In this document: in pieces, positions 58,690-64,000 of the stretch
How positions within the stretch are numbered: the first letter of the stretch is position 1
How the letters are laid out: every line of letters starts with the position of its first letter
Assembly (NCBI RefSeq): GCF_000429965.1
Contig: NZ_KE387005.1
Location: 89,347-153,346, forward strand
Direction of reading: 5' to 3'
DNA length: 64,000 nt
From: Desulfogranum mediterraneum DSM 13871
Lineage (GTDB): Bacteria; Desulfobacterota; Desulfobulbia; Desulfobulbales; Desulfobulbaceae
Translations under genes and position numbers: made by a program
The notes under the pieces: generated by a model
What the model was told of the DNA's origin: nothing
The model's input: the letters and a program-made list of their open reading frames with translations, nothing else
The model's database searches: none

Positions 58690-60774
58690 TCAATACGATT
58701 CGTTGGCTTGACCACTCAACTGCCGTCGGGCCAGATCCACGGCTTCTTTACGGACAAAGAGGGTGACAATGTCACCGCTGGCAAACCTGGAGCTGCCCCG
58801 TGGGATCTGCAGCACCCCGTCACGTTCTATGGAGACCACATTGACGGCCTCACTCAACTCCAACTCCTTGAGCATGACCCCCACGGCCCTGTCCTCCTGC
58901 TGCAGCCGCACCTCTATGAAGATGTTGCGCTCTTCCCGACGGAGAGTGAGCTGGTCCTCCAGGAGTTGCCCACGCTGTTTACGAATAATTCCGACATCAT
59001 ATGCGCGGAGGATATTACTCCTGCTGATCAGGCCGATCAAGGTTTTTTCATTGCTTCTGCTCACCACCGGCAGACGAGCCAGGTCCCTGGGGGCCATTTT
59101 CTGGATAGCCGTCCAGATGGGTTCATCGGCATGGACCGTCACCGGATCGACAATGGCCACATCCTCCACCCTCAGGCTGCGCAGGGGCAGGTCATCTTCC
59201 ACCAGCACCTTTTCCAGATCCTGGAGGGTGACGATCCCCCACAACAGGCCCTGCTCATCCACCACCGGAAAGCCCAGGTAGTTGGTCTCCTGAAACATCT
59301 GATAGAGTTCGGCCAGGGGCGCATCTTTAGCTATGACCACCGGATCATCGGTCATCACCTCGCGCACCGCCACCGCCTGCATGATATCCAGATCCCGTCC
59401 CTGGACAAAACGAATGCCCCGGCGGGTCAGCTTGGTGGTATACATGGATTCCTGATAGAGGTACTGGGCCAGGTTGGAGGCAGTAACCGCTGCGATCATC
59501 AGGGGGAGAATCAGGCCGTAATCACTGCTCATCTCAAAGACGATCAGGATGGCGGTCAGGGGGGCATGGGCACAGGCGGCAAAGACGGCAGCCATGCCCA
59601 CCAGGGCGTAGGCACCTGTGGGACCGGCATATTCGGGCAGCCAGCTGGCGTAGAGGGCCCCCATGGCCCCGCCCAGCATGGCACCGGTAAACAGGGAGGG
59701 GGCAAAGACCCCGCCCGAGTTGCCGGAGCCCAGGGTAAAGGAGGTGGCCAGGGGTTTGAGCAGGACCAGGAACAGAAAGGGCAGAAAGCTGGCCTCCCCC
59801 CGGATGGCCCGTTCAATGAACGCAAACCCGGAGCCGAAGATGCTGGGCTTGGCTGCGGCGAGCTGCTCCGCTCCATAGCCCGACAGGCTGGCCACCGAGC
59901 TGCCGCTTACCAGCAGATAGCCCATCCCCAGGACGCCCAGCAGGATCGCGCCCACCACCGGTTTGAGGGCCAGGGGAAAATCCCAGCCGTCAAAGCGTCG
60001 TTCAAAATAATCCAGGGTACGGATAAAAAAGATCCCCACCACGGCCGCAGCCAGTCCCAGGCCCAGGTAGAGCAGGATCTCCACTGGCGAGCTCATTGCA
60101 TAGGCCGGCACCAGGAAGGCGGGCTGATCGCCCAAAAAAACCTGACTGACGATGGATGCAGAGACCGCGGCAATCACCACGTTACCGAACATCCGGACCT
60201 GGAGGCCGCTCATCAGGACCTCGATGGCAAAGGCGACCCCGGCGATGGGGGCATTGAAGGTGGCGGCGATCCCGGCGGCCGCACCGCAGGCCACCAGATT
60301 CTTGATCCGTTCATCGGAGAGATGAAGAATCTGGCCGGTCACCGAGCCCAGGGCCGAACCGACCTGGACAATGGGCCCCTCCCGCCCGGCTGAACCGCCT
60401 GAGCCGATGCAAAGGGCCGAGGCAAAGATCTTGGCCACGGCCACCCGGGCCCTGATCCGTCCGCCGCGTTGCACCAGGGCCTGCATCACCTCCGGGACCC
60501 CATGCCCCTTGGCCTCCCTGGCAAACCAGGCAATCAGCGGCCCGGCCAGGAGAGCCCCGATGACCGGGACAGCCAGATAAGTCCAGATCCCCAGCATGGG
60601 CAGCAGGGCGTGGACCAGGGTATAGAACGACTCCTGGATGAGAGCGATCAGGCGGATAAAAAAGACCGCGGCCAGGCCGGTCACTCCGCCGATGAGGATG
60701 GCCAGGAGCATCAGCAGCAAGCCCTGGGGAGGCGAGAAACGATCCAGGAACAGGCCTACAGGGTTTCTCTTCAC
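58690..60774 (-). CDS. ClC-type anion channel/transporter with regulatory tail
   Basis: The start is GTG 60774, after a GAGGGGGG run; the upstream in-frame part is antisense to sixA. The 694-residue protein has a ClC membrane domain with GHGVPE (90-95), GREGP (130-134, gating Glu132), NSGGVFAP, then two CBS domains (REVMTDDPVVIAKDAPLAEL; VEDVAIVDPVTVHADEPIWT) and a TrkA-C-like end. The position that carries the proton glutamate in E. coli ClC is Val186 here. It is next to sixA and parA. Confidence 0.92.
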   Translation of the reverse strand: MKRNPVGLFLDRFSPPQGLLLMLLAILIGGVTGLAAVFFIRLIALIQESFYTLVHALLPMLGIWTYLAVPVIGALLAGPLIAWFAREAKGHGVPEVMQALVQRGGRIRARVAVAKIFASALCIGSGGSAGREGPIVQVGSALGSVTGQILHLSDERIKNLVACGAAAGIAATFNAPIAGVAFAIEVLMSGLQVRMFGNVVIAAVSASIVSQVFLGDQPAFLVPAYAMSSPVEILLYLGLGLAAAVVGIFFIRTLDYFERRFDGWDFPLALKPVVGAILLGVLGMGYLLVSGSSVASLSGYGAEQLAAAKPSIFGSGFAFIERAIRGEASFLPFLFLVLLKPLATSFTLGSGNSGGVFAPSLFTGAMLGGAMGALYASWLPEYAGPTGAYALVGMAAVFAACAHAPLTAILIVFEMSSDYGLILPLMIAAVTASNLAQYLYQESMYTTKLTRRGIRFVQGRDLDIMQAVAVREVMTDDPVVIAKDAPLAELYQMFQETNYLGFPVVDEQGLLWGIVTLQDLEKVLVEDDLPLRSLRVEDVAIVDPVTVHADEPIWTAIQKMAPRDLARLPVVSRSNEKTLIGLISRSNILRAYDVGIIRKQRGQLLEDQLTLRREERNIFIEVRLQQEDRAVGVMLKELELSEAVNVVSIERDGVLQIPRGSSRFASGDIVTLFVRKEAVDLARRQLSGQANESY

Positions 60775-60787
60775 GACACGCCCCCCC

Positions 60788-61288
60788 TCACCTCGGCGCT
60801 CTCTTCTTGGGATATTCAAAAAAGAGCAGCCGGCCGCTGCCCTGCTCCAGCTGCTGCCAGTCACTGCAGGGGAACTCCAGGGCCACAACCCCGGAGGTGG
60901 GCAGGTGGGGAAGCTGGATACCTCCCAGGAAGGCTGCCCCCAGGGCAAACTCCGGATTATGGCCCACCAGCAGCACCGTCTCCCAGTTGTTGTCCAGGTG
61001 GTGGACAATCCGGACCAGGGTAGCGACCGAGGCCCCGTAAAGCCCAGGCAGCAGGCTGATCTCCCCCTTGGGATAGGCCAGCTCCCGCGCCAGCAGCCGG
61101 GCGGTTTTCCTGGCGCGCACCGCCGGGCTGGAGAGGAGCGCATCCACCGCTATCCCCAGATCGGCCAGCCGCCGACCCATGAGCGGGGCATCGCGCTTGC
61201 CTCGCCTGTTCAGGGGACGCTCAACATCGCTGAGATCCGGGTCTTTCCAGCTCGACTTGGCATGACGGCAGAGCAGCAGGCGCTTCAT
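60788..61288 (-). CDS. sixA: SixA-type phosphohistidine phosphatase
   Basis: ATG 61288 overlaps the ParA stop (ATGA). The 166-residue protein is a short histidine phosphatase: LLLCRHAKSSW with Arg8/His9, and VLLVGHNPEFALGAAFL. SixA removes phosphate from histidine on proteins such as phosphotransferase components. An in-frame start at 61321 is weaker. Confidence 0.92.
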   Translation of the reverse strand: MKRLLLCRHAKSSWKDPDLSDVERPLNRRGKRDAPLMGRRLADLGIAVDALLSSPAVRARKTARLLARELAYPKGEISLLPGLYGASVATLVRIVHHLDNNWETVLLVGHNPEFALGAAFLGGIQLPHLPTSGVVALEFPCSDWQQLEQGSGRLLFFEYPKKRAPR

Positions 61289-62031
61289 CGTGACAACAGC
61301 AGGGGCTGAATCTCCTGCCACAGCTCCATATAGGCCTGGGCAGCAAGGGAACGGGGCAGAGCAGCAGTGACCGGCTGCCGGTAGAGTCCCATCCGTTCGA
61401 TATCGGCCAGAAAGGGAATGGGACTCTTCAACACCCCCTGACGCTTGACCATGGTGGCCATCAGCTCCTGGTGCATTTTTTTGCGCTTCTCCACCATGGA
61501 GAAGAAGACCAGGGCCTTTTTCCTGCTCTGTCCGATCTTGTCCATGAACTTAAACAGCTGTTTCAGGGAGAGCAGGGAGAGGGTGGAGGGAATGATGGGC
61601 ACCAGGATGGTGTCGGCGGCATGGAAAATATTCTCTGCCAGCAGGGTCAGGTTGGGCGGGCAGTCCAGAAAGATCCGGTCATACTCCTGGAGCAGGGGAC
61701 GGAGGACCGCATCCAGGTGGCTGGTGGACTGTTGGAGCTCATCCAGGGCAATATCGATGTTGCGGTAGGAAAAATCCGCCGGCAGGAGGTCCAGGCCCCG
61801 GTAGTCGGTCCCCCGAATGTTTTTGTCCACATGGGAACCACCCTTGAGCAACTTCTTGGTATTGTACTTCTTGGGTGAACGAATTCTGAAGTAGTAGGAG
61901 GCCGAGCCCTGGGGATCCAGGTCACAGAGCAGGGTTTTCTGGCCCTGACGGGCAGAGAGGTAGGCCAGATTCACGGAAGTGGCGGTCTTGCCCACGCCGC
62001 CCTTGATATTGTAGACTGCTGCAATACTCAT
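61285..62031 (-). CDS. ParA-family ATPase without ParB
   Basis: The 248-residue protein has the deviant Walker A KGGVGKTATS at 10-19, DLDPQGSASYYF, and LDCPPNLTLLAENIF. ParA-family proteins pattern DNA or protein complexes on the nucleoid. No parB is adjacent; instead it is flanked by CHAD and SixA genes, so its cargo may be a CHAD-bound body such as a polyphosphate granule (inference). Confidence 0.92.
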   Translation of the reverse strand: MSIAAVYNIKGGVGKTATSVNLAYLSARQGQKTLLCDLDPQGSASYYFRIRSPKKYNTKKLLKGGSHVDKNIRGTDYRGLDLLPADFSYRNIDIALDELQQSTSHLDAVLRPLLQEYDRIFLDCPPNLTLLAENIFHAADTILVPIIPSTLSLLSLKQLFKFMDKIGQSRKKALVFFSMVEKRKKMHQELMATMVKRQGVLKSPIPFLADIERMGLYRQPVTAALPRSLAAQAYMELWQEIQPLLLSR

Positions 62032-62046
62032 TTCAACCCCCGATTA

Positions 62047-63582
62047 TCAGCTGAAAAGCCGGGTAAAGAGTGCCTCGTTCCTGCCGCCGCTGAAGCGCTC
62101 AAAGACCGCGCCAAAGTTGCCCCGGGCCTTGAGCTGCTCCTGGTGGAGGGTGCTCACCAAGCCTCCCAGGGCCGCCCCCAACTCCAGGTTTCGTCGAGAT
62201 CCCGGCCGGATCCCCTGGAGATGGTGATGGAGCATCTCCTGCTGCACCGAAAGGTCGTTGAAGTCTCCCAGGTAATTCTGCAGTTTCTTCAAACGCTTGA
62301 TAACGAGGGCGATCTCTTCTTCCGGGAAGAGGGAGCCAAAAAACTCGATGGTATAGCGCAGCTTTTTCCCCTGGATGCGGAGACGATGGATGTCCTGGTC
62401 CGGACTCTTGGGGGTGATGGCCCGACCATCCTTGAGGACCCGTTGGTATCTTTTGGAGATGACCCTTCGGGCAACATCCACCACCGGCACCTCTGCCAGG
62501 GGTGCGGAGGAGATATCACCCTCCTTGAGGTAGTTCCCCCAGGAGGCGAAGATCTCTTCCACCCTGGGCCCCCTGAGCGCCCTGGCCATCTTCTTCTGCT
62601 CTCCGGCCCGGAGGAGGGCGAGGTCTTCAAAAAAGGCATGAAAGCCCTGGTGAAGGAACTCGGGCAGGCGGGAGCGGTAGAGCTCCTCGTAGAGCAGGTA
62701 GACATCCAGATCGCGGGTGGGGCCGGTGATCTGGCCCAGGTAGGCAAAGGCCTGTTGATAGTGGCGGACGACCTCAGCCGGAAAGACCTTTTTGATCAGG
62801 GCCAGCCCTGAGCGGGTCCTGCGGATGGCCACCCGGAAGTCATGGAGAAACTCGGAGTCCAGGTCCGCCAGGGTGCCGGGGAGATTGACCTGCATGGAGG
62901 CCAGCAAGCGGAGATAGATCTGGATGAGTGCAGAGCCGGCGGTCTGATCCGGATCCAGCTGGAGCTCAAACCTGGAAGAGTAATCGTCAAGGCTCCGCCC
63001 CTGACGGGCAAGGCCCTGCTCCAGGTCCAGGAGGGACAGGGGGCGTTTCAGGGGATCGAGCTTGGCAAAAAATTTCCTGAGCGCCTCGAGTTCACTGGTA
63101 TAGCCGCGTACCGGCTCCAGGTGCACGCCCTGGAGCGGCTCCCCTCCCTCCTCGGGCAGATGCTGTTCCAGGGCAAGCCGGACCACGGTCTTGTCATCCC
63201 TGTTGAGGATCCGGGTCTCCTGGGTCGTGACCGTGCTCATCACCAGGGGCAGGACACTGCGCATCTCCAACAGCGGCGCCAGCAGATCCTGGAGGCGGCC
63301 GGGGGGAAGCTCCCAGGAAAAACAGCGCTTCCCCAGCCTGGGTCCCCGTTCCTGAGCCAGGGGGGCACCGCTGGCTCGATCAAACAGGGTCCAGCTGGTG
63401 CCGTTACAGCCCAGGAGATAACCGCCCCGCAACAGGCGCCAGTCAAAGGAGTCGCAGTAGGTGAGATTGACCTGGCGCTGGGCCTGGTGAAGCAGTCTGA
63501 ATTTTTTGCCCAGACGGGTATAGAGGGCCTCCGGGGTCACCCCTGGGGGAAGGCACCAGCTGTCCGTCAGCTCGTCTGCCAT
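62047..63582 (-). CDS. CHAD-domain protein with CYTH-like N-terminus
   Basis: The 511-residue protein has an N-terminal region that resembles a worn CYTH domain (TYCDSFDWRLLRGGYLLGCN) and a CHAD domain (about 215-495) with the two His/basic helices EFLHDFRVAIRRTRSG (His247) and DIHRLRIQGKKLRYTIEFFG. CHAD binds polyphosphate. The gene lies in a CHAD-ParA-SixA-ClC series, all on the minus strand. AAGGAG precedes ATG 63582. Confidence 0.9.
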   Translation of the reverse strand: MADELTDSWCLPPGVTPEALYTRLGKKFRLLHQAQRQVNLTYCDSFDWRLLRGGYLLGCNGTSWTLFDRASGAPLAQERGPRLGKRCFSWELPPGRLQDLLAPLLEMRSVLPLVMSTVTTQETRILNRDDKTVVRLALEQHLPEEGGEPLQGVHLEPVRGYTSELEALRKFFAKLDPLKRPLSLLDLEQGLARQGRSLDDYSSRFELQLDPDQTAGSALIQIYLRLLASMQVNLPGTLADLDSEFLHDFRVAIRRTRSGLALIKKVFPAEVVRHYQQAFAYLGQITGPTRDLDVYLLYEELYRSRLPEFLHQGFHAFFEDLALLRAGEQKKMARALRGPRVEEIFASWGNYLKEGDISSAPLAEVPVVDVARRVISKRYQRVLKDGRAITPKSPDQDIHRLRIQGKKLRYTIEFFGSLFPEEEIALVIKRLKKLQNYLGDFNDLSVQQEMLHHHLQGIRPGSRRNLELGAALGGLVSTLHQEQLKARGNFGAVFERFSGGRNEALFTRLFS

Positions 63583-63594
63583 GGCTGTCTCCTT

Positions 63595-64000
63595 CTAGCT
63601 TCTGTAATCTGCGTTGATTTTCACATAATCATAGGAAAAGTCACAGGTATAGACCTCTGCCGACTCCATGCCGTCATGGAGGTCCACGGTCACGCTGAAC
63701 TTCTTGTTGGCCAGGACCTTGCTGGCCAACGCCTCCTGCTCCGCCCCGAGAGCCAGGCCGTTTTCCACCAGGACTACATCGTCAAAGGCGATGGAGACCT
63801 TGTTGGGGTCAAAGAGACATTCCGAACGTCCCAGGGCGGCGATGATCCGACCCCAGTTGGCGTCTTCGCCGAAGAAGGCGGTCTTGACCAGAGCCGAGTT
63901 GGCAATGGTCTGGGCCGCGCTCATGGCCTCCTCACTCTCCCGGGCACCGTTGACGCGGATGGTAACGGTCTTGGTGGCCCCCTCACCGTCCTCAACGATC
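63595..64000 (-). CDS. argJ: ArgJ, glutamate N-acetyltransferase (C-terminal part)
   Basis: The C-terminal 134 residues are present; the gene enters from beyond base 64000. The frame IVEDGEGATKTVTIRVNGAR, AQTIANSALVKTAFFGEDAN and the end YTCDFSYDYVKINADYRS are diagnostic of ArgJ. ArgJ recycles the acetyl group in arginine synthesis. The visible part is the beta chain made by self-cleavage. The next gene starts 12 bases later. Confidence 0.95.
   Translation of the reverse strand, partial: IVEDGEGATKTVTIRVNGARESEEAMSAAQTIANSALVKTAFFGEDANWGRIIAALGRSECLFDPNKVSIAFDDVVLVENGLALGAEQEALASKVLANKKFSVTVDLHDGMESAEVYTCDFSYDYVKINADYRS

Noticed and set aside
58684-60393. 569-codon plus-strand frame opposite the ClC gene
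   Set aside because: It is antisense to a well-conserved ClC-CBS gene; its His/Gln/Gly-rich product has no domain.
1-64000. CRISPR arrays, tRNA/rRNA genes, insertion sequences, prophage genes
   Set aside because: I looked for spaced repeats, cloverleaf ends, transposase and integrase motifs and saw none that could be supported.

Overview
This window is most likely chromosomal DNA of a Gram-negative, GC-rich, flagellated bacterium of the Desulfobacterota, probably near the Desulfobulbales. That placement is inferred from gene order, FliW/CsrA control of flagellins, an FlhB-tail homologue and a MglA/roadblock pair, not from a marker gene. P- and L-ring genes (flgH, flgI) show an outer membrane. 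About 49 of the 64 kb is one plus-strand flagellar locus; the last 15 kb is a minus-strand block of metabolic and transport genes.

Positions 1-11482 hold basal-body and hook genes: flgB (end only), flgC, fliE, fliF, fliG, fliH, fliI, fliJ, a MotE-like chaperone gene, fliK, flgD and flgE. A sigma-54-type promoter then precedes motA-motB-fliL-fliM-fliN-fliO-fliP-fliQ-fliR-flhB-flhA-flhF-flhG-fliA, that is stator, C ring, export gate, placement/number control and sigma-28. Next come a small membrane gene, flgF, flgG, flgA, flgH, flgI and a muramidase-less flgJ.

The late genes follow: a DUF5610-like gene, flgM, flgN, flgK, flgL, csrA, fliW, two flagellin genes, flaG, fliD, fliS and a fliT-like gene. 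Five sigma-28-like promoters sit in this part. Each flagellin start region can fold into a hairpin that shows GGA in a six-base loop over the ribosome-binding site, matching the neighbouring csrA-fliW switch. After fliS/fliT comes an accessory module: two PilZ (c-di-GMP receptor) paralogues, a second FliK-like gene, an FlhB-tail homologue, a roadblock protein, a MglA-type GTPase and a large acidic protein with an internal duplication and repeated FF motifs. The locus stops at a strong hairpin at 48730-48760.

The minus-strand genes read from 64000 down to 48882: argJ (part), a CHAD protein, a ParA-like ATPase, SixA, a ClC protein with a regulatory tail, a small Cys-rich protein, a valine-pyruvate-type aminotransferase, a 19-repeat MORN protein, a DUF4177 protein, and a tightly coupled set of M20 amidohydrolase, YbdK-type ligase, cytoplasmic gamma-glutamyltransferase-like enzyme and the permeases YejB and YejE.

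The points most worth checking are: flhG interrupted by a run of ten C, which could be a phase switch; the GGA hairpins on both flagellin mRNAs; the PilZ/FliK2/FlhX/MglA/acidic-protein module; and the M20-YbdK-GGT-YejBE operon.
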